From assembly GCA_947632305.1 (NCBI GenBank), contig CANROS010000005.1:1-46850 (forward strand): DNA of 46,850 nucleotides, read 5' to 3'. The notes beneath the pieces are model-generated. The model had not been told where the DNA came from. It worked only from the letters and a program-made list of their open reading frames with translations, and did no database searches. Position numbers and translations under genes: made by a program. Below, one piece after another: positions 33,563 to 43,034 of the stretch (positions are counted from its first letter, which is position 1; each line of letters opens with the position of its first letter). Source of the DNA: an uncultured Paenalcaligenes sp. (GTDB lineage Bacteria > Pseudomonadota > Gammaproteobacteria > Burkholderiales > Burkholderiaceae_B).

Positions 33563-34597
33563 GTGAGTCTACAGTTAAATCAGCTACAAAGCCAAGTTAC
33601 TCCTTTAACCACTCCTAGCCCTTGGGCGCTTTGTGTGGCCCCCATGATTGACGTAACGGATCGTTATTGTCGTTACTTTCATCGCTTGTTAGCCCCCAAG
33701 GCTCGTCTTTATACAGAAATGATCACAACGGGTGCATTGGCTTATGGCGATGTAGAGCGTCATTTGCGCTTTGATGTAAGTGAGCATCCTGTGGCGTTAC
33801 AGTTAGGCGGCAGTGAGCCAGCAGCGTTGGCACATAGCGCTAAACTGGGCGCAGAGTGGGGCTATGACGAAATCAACCTAAATTGTGGCTGCCCATCTGA
33901 TCGTGTTTTACAGGGGGCTTTTGGCGCCATTCTTATGACGCAAGCACAGCGCGTCGCTGATTGTGTTAAAGCCATGCAAGACGTGGTCTCGGTGCCAGTG
34001 ACGCTTAAACATCGCTTAGGCCTAGACTACGAGTATAGCTACGAGTTCGTGAAGGACTTTGTGGCTGTTCAATACGACGTAGGTGTGCGTGTGTTTATTG
34101 TGCATGCGCGTAATGCTGTGTTAAAGGGCTTGTCCCCTAAAGCAAACCGTGAAATACCGCCGTTGCGCTATGATATGGCGGCGCAATTAGTTAAAGATTT
34201 TCCTGAGGCAACTTTTGTGCTGAATGGGGGCATTAATACCGCAGAAGACAGCCTGACACACTTACAACAATTTAATGGGGTGATGTTGGGGCGGGCAGCG
34301 TGGCACACGCCTGCAGTATTGGGTGAAATTCATGATCGGATTTGGCCGGATCACTTGAGATTGACTGAGGCTGAAGTGATTGAGCGTATGTATGGGTATC
34401 TAGAGCAAGAAATTCAAGCCGGCACTCGTCCACGTCAAATTACCAAAGCGTTATTGGGGTGGGCGCATGGCAAACAAGGCGCGCGTCAGTGGCGCCGGCA
34501 TTTGTCGGATCCGGCCCAAATGGAACGCTTGGATGCCAGGGTTTTGCTAGAAGCCTGGCAGCTATTACAACAAGCCAGTTTTCAGGCCGAGCAATAA
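33563..34597 (+). CDS. dusA: tRNA-dihydrouridine synthase A
   Basis: An FMN-dependent enzyme that reduces uridine to dihydrouridine in the tRNA D loop (positions 20/20a for DusA). The 344 residues follow E. coli DusA. CVAPMIDVTDRYCRYFHRLL, the catalytic-cysteine region INLNCGCPSDRVLQGAFGA, and HARNAVLKGLSPKANREIPP are conserved. The start is GTG 33563 with a modest AGG upstream. The 3' end overlaps the convergent nitronate monooxygenase gene by 16 bases. Confidence 0.95.
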   Translation: MSLQLNQLQSQVTPLTTPSPWALCVAPMIDVTDRYCRYFHRLLAPKARLYTEMITTGALAYGDVERHLRFDVSEHPVALQLGGSEPAALAHSAKLGAEWGYDEINLNCGCPSDRVLQGAFGAILMTQAQRVADCVKAMQDVVSVPVTLKHRLGLDYEYSYEFVKDFVAVQYDVGVRVFIVHARNAVLKGLSPKANREIPPLRYDMAAQLVKDFPEATFVLNGGINTAEDSLTHLQQFNGVMLGRAAWHTPAVLGEIHDRIWPDHLRLTEAEVIERMYGYLEQEIQAGTRPRQITKALLGWAHGKQGARQWRRHLSDPAQMERLDARVLLEAWQLLQQASFQAEQ

Positions 34598-35652
34598 TTG
34601 CTTTTTGCTTGAGCGTATTCATGACAGAGCTCAGTAAATAGCTGAGACGCTGGCAGGGCACGGGCTAAGGGGGCGCCTTGGCCAGCCCAATGGGCGGCAA
34701 AATCAGAGTTGCCCGTGGCACTAGCGGCTTGGTGCAGGGCTTTAGCGGCGTTATACGCCACGGGGTAGGCAGGCAGATCAGCCCGCATAGGGTGAATCTG
34801 TTCGTGCATGCGGTTACGTAAACCTCTAGCCGGCCTGCCAGAAAATACGGGTGTAATGGCGGTATCGTAGGCGCGTTGGCTTAGCAAAGCAGCCTTGTAG
34901 GCTTCATCAGCAGCTGATTCGGGGCACGCAATAAAGGCGGTGCCAAGCTGTGCTAGGTCAGCACCCAGTACTTGAGCGGCTGCTATAGCCGCGCCGGTCA
35001 TTATGCCGCCCGCCGCAATCACCGGTATCTGAACAGGTAGTTTAAGCTGTGCTAGTAAACTGCTTAAAGGCAGGGCGGAGTCAATGAGTGGATTAAAAAT
35101 CCCTCTGTGGCCACCGGCTTCTACACCTTGAGCAATGATGGCATCCACTCCGGCATGCTCTAGAAACTTAGCCTCAGTGAAATTGGTAGCACAGCCCCAA
35201 ACCTGAATGCCTGCTTCTTGTAGACGTTGTAATGCTGTGGCTTCAGGCAGACCAAAGTGAAAACTAACAATAGTGGGCTTGGTGGCACACAACATTTCAA
35301 TAAGCGGTGGGTTGTTCCAAGCGCTTGCATAGCCTTCACCTAGGCGGGTTGGTACGCTGGCATTGAACTCTTTGAAATACTCCGTTAATAGATAGAGCCA
35401 GTGGAGTTCACGTTCTTGGTTGGTCGTTTCCGGTTGATGGCAGAAAAAATTAATGTTGATTGGGCCAGAGGTCGCTTGTTGGAGTTGTTGGATTTGAGCA
35501 CGGGCAGTTTCTACATCTACATGGCCTAAGCCTAAAGAGCCAATGCCTCCGGCATTGCTGATGGCCGCGGCTAGCTCTACGGTGCTAACGCCTGCCATGG
35601 GCGCTTGCACAATGGGGGCGCGTAAATTGAATTGTTGTACTAATCGACTCAT
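34582..35652 (-). CDS. Nitronate monooxygenase (2-nitropropane dioxygenase family)
   Basis: An FMN-dependent TIM-barrel flavoprotein that oxidises alkyl nitronates, 356 residues. Characteristic stretches are APIVQAPMAGVSTVELAAAI at the N-terminus, the catalytic-histidine region AQGVEAGGHRG, VIAAGGIMTG and DLAQLGTAFIACPES for phosphate binding. I chose ATG 35652, with GGAG 9 bases upstream. The longer GTG start at 35679 falls inside the preceding terminator hairpin and is not credible. Confidence 0.9.
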   Translation of the reverse strand: MSRLVQQFNLRAPIVQAPMAGVSTVELAAAISNAGGIGSLGLGHVDVETARAQIQQLQQATSGPININFFCHQPETTNQERELHWLYLLTEYFKEFNASVPTRLGEGYASAWNNPPLIEMLCATKPTIVSFHFGLPEATALQRLQEAGIQVWGCATNFTEAKFLEHAGVDAIIAQGVEAGGHRGIFNPLIDSALPLSSLLAQLKLPVQIPVIAAGGIMTGAAIAAAQVLGADLAQLGTAFIACPESAADEAYKAALLSQRAYDTAITPVFSGRPARGLRNRMHEQIHPMRADLPAYPVAYNAAKALHQAASATGNSDFAAHWAGQGAPLARALPASQLFTELCHEYAQAKSNYCSA

Positions 35653-35668
35653 GAGGCTGTACTCCAAC

Positions 35669-35698
35669 AAAAAAGCCACTTTATTGTAATAAAGTGGC
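35669..35698 (-). terminator. Rho-independent terminator after the CBS-pair gene
   Basis: GCCACTTTATT (35675-35685) and AATAAAGTGGC (35688-35698) form a perfect 11-bp stem with a two-base gap. On the minus strand it is followed by six Ts (A run at 35669-35674). Confidence 0.9.
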
Positions 35699-35715
35699 GT
35701 AAAAATGAGAAAGAG

Positions 35716-36168
35716 TTAGTCGGGGAGGCTATCAGTAGGCCAGTCTCGGATATAGGCCTTCAGCATTTTATTTTCGAATTTTTCAGCCTCCACTAAGGCT
35801 CGGGCCAAATCGTAAAAAGAAATGACTCCCAGCAGCATAGGGCCATCCATGACGGGTAGGTAGCGAGCATGCTTGGCCAACATCAAACGCTGCACCTCAT
35901 CGGCGCTGGTATTAGGAGTGACACTAATAGGAGCATCATTCATAATGCTACGAATGGTATAGCCATAGCCGGCTGGCCCGTGTTTATGTAGATGGCGAAT
36001 GATTTCTCTAAATGTAAGCATGCCGACCAGTTGACCGTGCTCCATGATCACCAGTGAACCTACGTCTTGTTCACTCATGATTTCAATGGCTTGGCTGATA
36101 GCGGTGTCGGGTGTGGCGGTGTAAAGGATGTCTCCTTTGACACGTAAAATTTCACTGACTTTGAGCAT
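35716..36168 (-). CDS. CBS-domain pair protein
   Basis: A 150-residue cytosolic protein consisting of two CBS domains (about residues 8-60 and 75-130). Features are ISQAIEIMSEQDVGSLVIM, LVGMLTFREI and ARYLPVMDGPMLLGVISFYDL. Such pairs bind adenine nucleotides and regulate partner proteins. Its start overlaps the end of the YihY/BrkB-family gene by 17 bases, so it may regulate or accompany that membrane protein. A terminator follows 18 bases after the stop. Confidence 0.88.
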   Translation of the reverse strand: MLKVSEILRVKGDILYTATPDTAISQAIEIMSEQDVGSLVIMEHGQLVGMLTFREIIRHLHKHGPAGYGYTIRSIMNDAPISVTPNTSADEVQRLMLAKHARYLPVMDGPMLLGVISFYDLARALVEAEKFENKMLKAYIRDWPTDSLPD

Positions 36169-37501
36169 GTGTAGTTACTCCCACTGGGTTGGATCTAGTA
36201 AATAGTTGTTCTTCTAGGCGCTGACTGAGTTCTTTGAGTTGTTCAGGTTCAGCAAAAAGTGTTTTTAAAGTAAGGGCTGGATTAGCCACGCTTAGATTGA
36301 TGAGCGCAATGAGCGTTTGCGTTACAGGGGTGTCTGCTTCGTTGCGGTCTATTAACAAGACATCTATCAAAGGAGCCAGTGGCGTTAGAGCTGGGTCGCA
36401 GCTGAGCACCCAACGTTCATCTTCATTTTCATTTTCTATCGTATTGACTACATAGCCTTCGGTTTTTAACGTACCAAGCAGAGCGCTTAAATCGTTTGGG
36501 TCACGATGTAGCTGCACACTCATTTGTGCCAAGTTTAAGCCGCGGGGGACTGCAGTACGCTGCTTCCAGAGTAAATCCAGTACCGCTAGCGCGTTTAGGA
36601 AACTGGCTCCAGCGTGTTGGGTTGTATGCCAGGTACGACGGCGAAAATTGGGCAAAATAGCCACTAAGCTGGCGCCTACTAATATAATTAACCAAGACAC
36701 ATACACCCACATGAGAAAAATGGGTAGGGTCGCAAAAGCCCCGTAGATCAAAGTGTAAGTGGGGAACTGGGTTAAATAAAAAGCAAATCCTGTTTTTAAA
36801 ATCTCTAAGGCTAACGTGCTAAAGACGCCACCTACGAAGGCATCACGCCATAAGACCTTTCTATTGGGCACGTAGACATACAAAGCAGTAAAAGCCAAAG
36901 CCGTCAGCACAAAAGGAATGTACGATAAAGCAAACGAGGCAATAAACGATAAATGGGCAATATGCCCAAGTGATTCTCTGGCTAAGACGGCACTGGCCCA
37001 GAGGCTAGCACCTGCTAAAATAGGCCCCAAAGATAAAATAGCCCAATACACTAAAACGCGTTGCATAATAGGGCGTTTTTCAGACACATACCAGATGTCG
37101 TTAAAGGCTTGGTCAATGGTAGACATCAGCATAATAGATGTCACGATTAAAAACAGACTGCCCACAGCGGTGAGACTAGACGCTTTAGCTGCAAACTGAT
37201 TTAAATAATCCATCACCGTAGTGGAGACCGCTTCGGGCATGAGCTTTGACGTTAAAAAGTCTTGTAGAGCGGCTCTAAAGTCATCAAACAGCGGAAAAGC
37301 TGTAAACAAAGACAACACTACTGCTAATAAGGGGACTAGGGCTAAAATAGTCGTAAACGTTAGACTAGAGGCCACTTGTGTAATATTGCGTTGCAGTATT
37401 CGTGTCACTATATATAGCAACGTTTCTTTGCTTTGGATAAACCAGTTTTGCCGAGTGTGGCCTTTATTGATAGGCTGAGCGCTGGGCGCTGGCATTGTCA
37501 T
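36152..37501 (-). CDS. YihY/BrkB family inner-membrane protein (UPF0761)
   Basis: A 449-residue protein with about six transmembrane helices in residues 40-290 and a C-terminal cytoplasmic part of about 150 residues. The ASSLTFTTILALVPLLAVVLS region near residue 45 and YGAFATLPIFLMWVYVSW are typical of YihY/BrkB proteins. BrkB of Bordetella was named for serum resistance, but a general function is not settled. The first in-frame ATG (37501) is followed by another at 37495. It is divergent from the DUF2069 gene across 73 bases. Confidence 0.88.
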   Translation of the reverse strand: MTMPAPSAQPINKGHTRQNWFIQSKETLLYIVTRILQRNITQVASSLTFTTILALVPLLAVVLSLFTAFPLFDDFRAALQDFLTSKLMPEAVSTTVMDYLNQFAAKASSLTAVGSLFLIVTSIMLMSTIDQAFNDIWYVSEKRPIMQRVLVYWAILSLGPILAGASLWASAVLARESLGHIAHLSFIASFALSYIPFVLTALAFTALYVYVPNRKVLWRDAFVGGVFSTLALEILKTGFAFYLTQFPTYTLIYGAFATLPIFLMWVYVSWLIILVGASLVAILPNFRRRTWHTTQHAGASFLNALAVLDLLWKQRTAVPRGLNLAQMSVQLHRDPNDLSALLGTLKTEGYVVNTIENENEDERWVLSCDPALTPLAPLIDVLLIDRNEADTPVTQTLIALINLSVANPALTLKTLFAEPEQLKELSQRLEEQLFTRSNPVGVTTHAQSQ

Positions 37502-37574
37502 AACTTTAAACTCCAGACAAATTAGAAGTCGGTGTGATGTATTTAATAGCTCTGCTTCTTGTGATCATAACAGT

Positions 37575-37973
37575 ATGAATGTTCAATTAAACCCTTTTTT
37601 TTCTCGACTTGCTGCGCTCGCGTTGGTGGGTCTCATTATTCTTTGTTTGGTTTGGGAGCTCTATATCGCGCCTTTGCGCCCAGGGGGATCCTATTTGGCC
37701 TTAAAGGTTTTGCCCTTGTTGCTGCCCTTACGAGGTGTTTTAAAAGGTAACCTTTATACCTTGCAATGGTCTTCCATGTTGGTGTTATTGTATTTTATGG
37801 AAGGAGTCACGCGCGCTTGGTCTGATCCCAATCCGGTTTCGGTTATGATGGCTTATATAGAAATCATGTTGTCCTTGATTTTTTATGTCTGCGCTATGTT
37901 TTATTTGTGGCCTTCTAAAAAAGCAGCGAAAAAAAGAAAACAAGAGCAAGCACAAAAGGAAACCCTATCATGA
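37575..37973 (+). CDS. DUF2069 family membrane protein
   Basis: A 132-residue inner-membrane protein with about four hydrophobic helices and a lysine-rich cytoplasmic C-terminus (WPSKKAAKKRKQEQ). LPLLLPLRGVLKGNLYTLQW and YFMEGVTRAWSD are the recognisable DUF2069 stretches. Function unknown. The stop overlaps the selO start by four bases (ATGA), indicating translational coupling. The ribosome binding site is weak. Confidence 0.83.
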   Translation: MNVQLNPFFSRLAALALVGLIILCLVWELYIAPLRPGGSYLALKVLPLLLPLRGVLKGNLYTLQWSSMLVLLYFMEGVTRAWSDPNPVSVMMAYIEIMLSLIFYVCAMFYLWPSKKAAKKRKQEQAQKETLS

Positions 37974-39430
37974 ACTGTTTAGACACCGTCTCCCTTAGTC
38001 ATAGTTTTGCTGATTTAGGCCCACAGTTTTCCACGCGTTTAACACCGCAGGGCTTGAATGAGCCTCGTTTATTGCATGTAAATCAGAGCTTAGCGCACCG
38101 ATTAGGGTTGTCTGCCGAGTGCACGCAAAGTGCCGAGTTTTTGGCAGTCGTATCAGGCAATCAAGCTTTGCCTCAGGGGCAGACCTTAGCGGCGGTGTAC
38201 AGTGGTCATCAGTTTGGTCATTGGGCGGGGCAGTTAGGAGACGGCCGTGCCCATTTGCTAGGCGCCATAGAGACCACGACGGGTCCCGAAGAGCTGCAGC
38301 TTAAAGGCTCGGGTTTAACCCCTTATTCCCGTATGGGAGACGGGCGGGCGGTGTTACGTTCTTCGGTGCGTGAGTACTTAGCCAGTCATGCGATGAAAGC
38401 CTTGGGTATTCCCACGACCGAAGCCTTAAGCCTGGTGGCCTCAGAGGACAAGGTGTATCGCGAAACCATCGAAACGGCGGCTATAGTGTGTCGCGTGGCG
38501 CCCAGTTTTGTGCGCTTTGGCTCGTTTGAGCATTGGGCTAACAAGCCTGAGCAACTTAAACAGCTCCTGCATTATGTCATTAAACATTTTTATCCCGAGT
38601 GTGGTTCGCCTATTTTGCAAACGGATGCTGAGCTCGTCCAGCAAATGTTGCGTCAGGTGGTGCGGCGTAGTGCACAGATGGTAGCGCATTGGCAAACTGT
38701 GGGTTTTTGCCATGGGGTGATGAATACGGACAATATGTCCATTTTGGGCTTAAGCATTGATTACGGTCCTTATGCTTTTATGGACAGCTTTGCCATCAAC
38801 TCAACGCCTAATACCACCGACAGCGGAGGGCGCTATGCGTGGTTCCGTCAACCTTCAGTGGTGCATTGGAATTTAGCGCGTTTAGCTAGCTGCTTTTTAG
38901 ATATCTGCAAAGAAGACCCTCTTCAGGAAGTCTTGGCGCATTATGAAAAAGACTATTTGGCGCAGTATCATTGGAATATGCGTCAAAAAATGGGTTGGGA
39001 CCAATGGCTAGAGACTGACAGTACGCTAGTGAACGAATGGTGGCAGTTGTTGCACGACCACGGGGCCGACTTTAGCTTAAGCTTTAGGTTATTGGCCCAG
39101 GTCACCACAGAGACGCAGTCTTGGTTGTCATTGTTTAACCATAGCGAAGCTGCCCAAAACTGGTTGCAGCGTTATTTAGAGCGCACCAAACAAAACAAGC
39201 AGAAAAATGAAGCGCGAGTCGCGCAAATGAATAGACATAACCCTCTCTATGTATTGCGTAACCATTTGGCCCAACAAGCCATAGAGGGTGCACAGCAGGG
39301 CAATATGGAACCGCTTGAACGTTTGTTTAGGGTGTTAACTACGCCGTACGATGAGCAGACAGGAGCCGAGGATTTAGCCCTACCACCGACTCCTGAACAA
39401 CGTATTGCTGCATTAAGTTGCTCTTCTTAG
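37970..39430 (+). CDS. selO: Protein adenylyltransferase SelO (YdiU family)
   Basis: A pseudokinase that transfers AMP from ATP to protein hydroxyls (AMPylation), linked in E. coli to oxidative stress. The 486 residues keep the family core: GDGRAHLLGAI, LQLKGSGLTPYSRMGDGRAV with the nucleotide loop, the catalytic CHGVMNTDNMS, and DYGPYAFMD. The protein ends SCSS, with cysteine where many eukaryotic SelO proteins have selenocysteine. It is coupled to the DUF2069 gene by a 4-base overlap. Confidence 0.94.
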   Translation: MNCLDTVSLSHSFADLGPQFSTRLTPQGLNEPRLLHVNQSLAHRLGLSAECTQSAEFLAVVSGNQALPQGQTLAAVYSGHQFGHWAGQLGDGRAHLLGAIETTTGPEELQLKGSGLTPYSRMGDGRAVLRSSVREYLASHAMKALGIPTTEALSLVASEDKVYRETIETAAIVCRVAPSFVRFGSFEHWANKPEQLKQLLHYVIKHFYPECGSPILQTDAELVQQMLRQVVRRSAQMVAHWQTVGFCHGVMNTDNMSILGLSIDYGPYAFMDSFAINSTPNTTDSGGRYAWFRQPSVVHWNLARLASCFLDICKEDPLQEVLAHYEKDYLAQYHWNMRQKMGWDQWLETDSTLVNEWWQLLHDHGADFSLSFRLLAQVTTETQSWLSLFNHSEAAQNWLQRYLERTKQNKQKNEARVAQMNRHNPLYVLRNHLAQQAIEGAQQGNMEPLERLFRVLTTPYDEQTGAEDLALPPTPEQRIAALSCSS

Positions 39431-39443
39431 TGTCTAGGGGCCG

Positions 39444-39470
39444 TTATTTGGGTATGATTATGCCCAATAA
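39444..39470. repeat. Inverted repeat between selO and aroC
   Basis: TTATTTGGG and GCCCAATAA flank TATGATTAT, giving a stem with one bulge and inner wobble pairs. There is no T tract directly after. It could end selO transcription or control aroC; the TATGAT inside could also be a -10 element. Confidence 0.4.
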
Positions 39471-39498
39471 GCTCACTCATTTTTGGATTTGATTTGTT

Positions 39499-40575
39499 AT
39501 GGCGGCCAACACATTAGGTACTTTGTTTCGCGTTACAAACTTCGGGGAATCACATGGTCCTGCTATCGGAGCAGTCGTGGATGGTTGTCCTCCCGGTTTA
39601 GCATTAACCGAAGCCGATATTCAGATTGAACTCGATCGCCGACGTCCCGGTACCTCACGCCACGTTACCCAGCGCCAAGAAGCAGACCAAGTTGAAATTC
39701 TCTCAGGGGTCTATCAGGGTAAAACAACGGGCACGCCAATTAGCCTGCTCATTCGTAATACCGATGCGCGCAGCAAAGACTATGGCAATATTGTAGAGAC
39801 ATTCAGACCGGGTCATGCGGATTATGCCTATTGGAAAAAATATGGTGTACGCGATCCACGTGGTGGTGGCCGTTCTTCTGCTCGACTCACTGCTCCCACG
39901 GTGGCAGCCGGTGCCATTGCTAAAAAATGGCTAGCCGAAAAATTTCAGGTGCGTATTCGTGGTTATATGAGCCAGTTAGGGCCCATAGTGATTCCTTTTC
40001 ATTCTTGGGACGAGGTCGCTAATAACCCTTTTTATGCGCCGAATGCAGAAGTCGTGCCTGAGCTCGAAGCCTACATGGATGCGTTGCGTAAAGAGGGGGA
40101 CTCCATTGGGGCCCGTATCGAAGTCATTGCAGAAAATGTCCCAGCCGGTTTGGGCGAGCCCATTTATGGACGCATAGATGCGGAGATCGCCTATGCCATG
40201 ATGGGCTTAAATGCCGTTAAAGGTGTAGAAATAGGTGCGGGTTTTGAATCTGTGTCTCAGCGAGGTTCTGAGCATGGTGATGCGATTTTACCTGATGGCT
40301 TTGAAACCAATCATGCCGGTGGCATTTTGGGGGGGATTAGCACTGGGCAAAACATTGAGGTGTCTTTGGCGATCAAGCCCACTTCTAGTATTCGTATTAA
40401 ACGACCTTCTGTGAATTTGGCCAATGAACCCATAGAGGTGCAGACCTTGGGGCGTCATGATCCCTGTGTAGGCATTCGCGCTACACCCATCGCAGAAAGC
40501 TTGTTAGCTATTGTGGTGATGGACCAGTTACTGCGTCAACGTGCTCAATGTGGCGCTGACTGGTTGAATCGTTAA
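39499..40575 (+). CDS. aroC: Chorismate synthase
   Basis: The last enzyme of the shikimate pathway, converting EPSP to chorismate with reduced FMN. Its 358 residues are close to the usual ~360. All three family signatures are present: [18 protein letters not shown] (about 15-32), a central [20 protein letters not shown], and [17 protein letters not shown] near the C-terminus. The M48 protease gene begins 10 bases after the stop. Confidence 0.97.
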   Translation: MAANTLGTLFRVTNFGESHGPAIGAVVDGCPPGLALTEADIQIELDRRRPGTSRHVTQRQEADQVEILSGVYQGKTTGTPISLLIRNTDARSKDYGNIVETFRPGHADYAYWKKYGVRDPRGGGRSSARLTAPTVAAGAIAKKWLAEKFQVRIRGYMSQLGPIVIPFHSWDEVANNPFYAPNAEVVPELEAYMDALRKEGDSIGARIEVIAENVPAGLGEPIYGRIDAEIAYAMMGLNAVKGVEIGAGFESVSQRGSEHGDAILPDGFETNHAGGILGGISTGQNIEVSLAIKPTSSIRIKRPSVNLANEPIEVQTLGRHDPCVGIRATPIAESLLAIVVMDQLLRQRAQCGADWLNR

Positions 40576-40585
40576 AGGGATAGCT

Positions 40586-41410
40586 ATGAATTCTGTAGTA
40601 CGTAAAGTCAAAGTCGCAACTACCATTGGTTTAACTACGTTGTTGGTGGCATGTACAGCGCTGGATACCACCAGTTCTGGCTCGGTGGGCATTCAGCGTA
40701 AACAATATATGTCGGGTCTGGTTTCAGAGACTGAGCTCAATCAAACCGCGATGCAGCAGTACAATCAAATGATTAGCCAAGCCCGTGCTCAAAAAGCGCT
40801 TGATGTAAACGCGGCTCAAACCCAGCGTGTGCGCACTATAGCGCAACGCCTCATTCAGCAAGTGGGGGTATTTAGGCCGGATGCTTTGCAATGGGACTGG
40901 GAAATTCACGTTATTAACAGTGATGAGGTCAATGCTTGGTGTATGCCTGGCGGCAAAATGGCAGTTTACACCGGTTTAATTAATCAAACTCAGGCAACAG
41001 ACGCTGAATTAGCAGCGGTGATTGGGCATGAAATGGCCCACGCTTTGCGTGAACATTCGCGCGAGCAAATGTCGCAGCAAATGGTGACCAGTGTGGGTTT
41101 GTCTATTTTAAGCGCTGTGACGGGCAGTGCCGCAGCGGCTGATTTAGGCGGCACCTTAACAGACGTTATGTTTAACTTACCCAATAGCCGAACCCATGAA
41201 ACCGAGGCGGATCTGCTTGGGGTAGAGCTTGCGGCGCGAGCGGGTTATGATCCGCGTGCAGCTGTGACTTTGTGGCAGAAAATGGGAGCTCTAGGAGGGG
41301 GCGGCACACCAGAGTTCTTATCTACGCACCCTTCACCCTCTAGTCGTATTAGTGAACTGCAGGTTGCTGCAGAGCGAGTCATGCCGCTGTACGAGCAAAA
41401 TCGACGTTAA
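40586..41410 (+). CDS. M48 family metalloprotease, predicted lipoprotein
   Basis: A 274-residue envelope zinc protease related to LoiP/YcaL. It has a lipoprotein signal peptide with lipobox LVAC (Cys23). The zinc motif is HEMAH (residues 148-152), and the third ligand is the glutamate in HETEADLLG near residue 205. GGGGTPEFLSTHPSPSSRI closes the domain. It probably cleaves misfolded membrane or periplasmic proteins. It has no tetratricopeptide tail, unlike BepA. The last gene before a strong terminator, it is likely cotranscribed with aroC. Confidence 0.92.
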   Translation: MNSVVRKVKVATTIGLTTLLVACTALDTTSSGSVGIQRKQYMSGLVSETELNQTAMQQYNQMISQARAQKALDVNAAQTQRVRTIAQRLIQQVGVFRPDALQWDWEIHVINSDEVNAWCMPGGKMAVYTGLINQTQATDAELAAVIGHEMAHALREHSREQMSQQMVTSVGLSILSAVTGSAAAADLGGTLTDVMFNLPNSRTHETEADLLGVELAARAGYDPRAAVTLWQKMGALGGGGTPEFLSTHPSPSSRISELQVAAERVMPLYEQNRR

Positions 41411-41412
41411 AC

Positions 41413-41440
41413 ACAAGGAGCCTAGGCTCCTTGTTTTTTT
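41413..41440 (+). terminator. Rho-independent terminator after the M48 protease gene
   Basis: ACAAGGAGCC (41413-41422) and GGCTCCTTGT (41425-41434) form a 10-bp stem followed by a run of Ts to 41440. Confidence 0.93.
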
Positions 41441-41531
41441 AGAAAACTCTTTTATAAGACGAGCCGTGCGCATAAGGCATGAATCTAGTCGTCTTGGCTT
41501 TTCTCTATAGCATATTTAACCTATTACTTTT

Positions 41532-41581
41532 TATACCAGTATACTTAATGGTCTTGTACCGGCTTTAAACATAGGCATAAT
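41532..41581 (+). promoter_or_regulatory. Probable promoter region of the leu operon
   Basis: TTGTAC (41554-41559) and CATAAT (41576-41581) are spaced by 16 bases and lie about 40 bases before the leuC ATG. Just upstream, TATAC and GTATA flank CA, forming a small palindrome (about 41532-41543) that could bind a regulator. No leucine-rich leader peptide was found. Confidence 0.45.
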
Positions 41582-41619
41582 AAATAAAACAGATCTATTC
41601 CTTTTAAGCTGAGGTTCAC

Positions 41620-43023
41620 ATGGCTAAAACCCTGTATGACAAATTATTTGATTCACATGTGGTGCATCGCGAAGACGATGGCACCTGTTTGATCTATATT
41701 GATCGTCAATTGCTGCACGAGGTAACGAGCCCCCAAGCTTTTGAGGGGCTAGAGTTAGCAGGCAGAAAGCCGTGGCGCATTAGTGCAAATTTGGCAGTAG
41801 CGGATCATAACGTCCCCACTACATCACGTGTGGCTGGTATTGCAGATCCTATTTCCAAATTGCAGGTAGACACCCTAGAAGATAACTGTAAAAAGTTTGG
41901 CATTACCTTGTTTGACATGAATGATCAGCGCCAAGGTATTGTGCATATTATTGGCCCTGAACAAGGCGCAACGTTGCCTGGTATGACGGTGGTGTGCGGC
42001 GATTCCCATACCAGTACGCATGGTGCGGTAGGGGCTTTAGCCTTTGGTATAGGTACGTCTGAAGTTGAACATGCCTTAGCCACACAAACTTTGCTCATGA
42101 AAAAAAGCAAAAGCATGCTGGTTAAAGTGGATGGTAAATTGCCATTTGGTTGCACTGCCAAAGACTTAATTTTGTATGTAATTGGTCAAATTGGTACCGC
42201 AGGTGGTACGGGGTATGCGATTGAGTTTGCTGGCTCTGCCATTAGCGATCTCAGCATGGAAGGGCGCATGACTGTGTGTAATATGGCTATCGAGGCCGGT
42301 GCGCGTTCAGGTTTGGTGGCGGTAGATGACAAAACCGTGGATTATTTCCGTGGCCGTCCTTATGCGCCTAGCGGGGCACAATGGGATCAAGCCGTCGAGT
42401 ATTGGCACACTTTGCATTCTGACCCAGAGGCTCAGTTTGACGAAGTGATCGAGCTTAACGCCGCTGATATTGAACCTCAGGTCACGTGGGGTACATCTCC
42501 TGAAATGGTGCTTAATGTATCGCAGTCGGTACCTGATCCTGCCCAAGAGCCAGACAGTGTAAAACGGGCCGGTATGGTTCGCGCCTTGGAATACATGGGA
42601 ATCAGCGCCAAGCAACCTATTACGGCCATTCAAATAGACAAGGTCTTTATTGGTTCCTGTACCAATGCTCGTATTGAAGATTTGCGTGATGCGGCTCAAG
42701 TGGCTCAGGGCCGTAAAGTAGCACCTAATGTGAAACTAGCGATGATTGTGCCGGGTTCTGGTTTGGTCAAACAGCAGGCTGAGGACGAAGGCTTAGACAA
42801 GATCTTTATTGAAGCTGGTTTTGAATGGCGTGAGCCAGGCTGTTCTATGTGTTTGGCTATGAACGCAGATCGTTTGGATCCAGGCGAGCGTTGCGCTTCT
42901 ACTTCTAACCGTAACTTTGAAGGTCGACAAGGCATGGGTGGGCGTACTCACTTAGTTAGCCCCGCGATGGCAGCGGCAGCCGCTATTGCCGGTCATTTTG
43001 TTGATGTACGCAACTACAACTAA
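41620..43023 (+). CDS. leuC: 3-isopropylmalate dehydratase large subunit
   Basis: Large subunit of isopropylmalate isomerase, an aconitase-type [4Fe-4S] enzyme of leucine synthesis. The 467 residues match the usual length. The cluster cysteines are in [14 protein letters not shown] and [11 protein letters not shown] (near residues 347, 407 and 410). [25 protein letters not shown] and NRNFEGRQG are further signatures. leuD begins 11 bases after the stop. Confidence 0.97.
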   Translation: MAKTLYDKLFDSHVVHREDDGTCLIYIDRQLLHEVTSPQAFEGLELAGRKPWRISANLAVADHNVPTTSRVAGIADPISKLQVDTLEDNCKKFGITLFDMNDQRQGIVHIIGPEQGATLPGMTVVCGDSHTSTHGAVGALAFGIGTSEVEHALATQTLLMKKSKSMLVKVDGKLPFGCTAKDLILYVIGQIGTAGGTGYAIEFAGSAISDLSMEGRMTVCNMAIEAGARSGLVAVDDKTVDYFRGRPYAPSGAQWDQAVEYWHTLHSDPEAQFDEVIELNAADIEPQVTWGTSPEMVLNVSQSVPDPAQEPDSVKRAGMVRALEYMGISAKQPITAIQIDKVFIGSCTNARIEDLRDAAQVAQGRKVAPNVKLAMIVPGSGLVKQQAEDEGLDKIFIEAGFEWREPGCSMCLAMNADRLDPGERCASTSNRNFEGRQGMGGRTHLVSPAMAAAAAIAGHFVDVRNYN

Positions 43024-43034
43024 AAGGAAACACC

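Noticed and set aside
35653-35679. GTG start of the nitronate monooxygenase gene
   Set aside because: It falls in the stem and T tract of a strong terminator on the same strand.
39400-39430. Selenocysteine codon in selO
   Set aside because: The position is an ordinary cysteine codon in the SCSS ending and no in-frame TGA is present.
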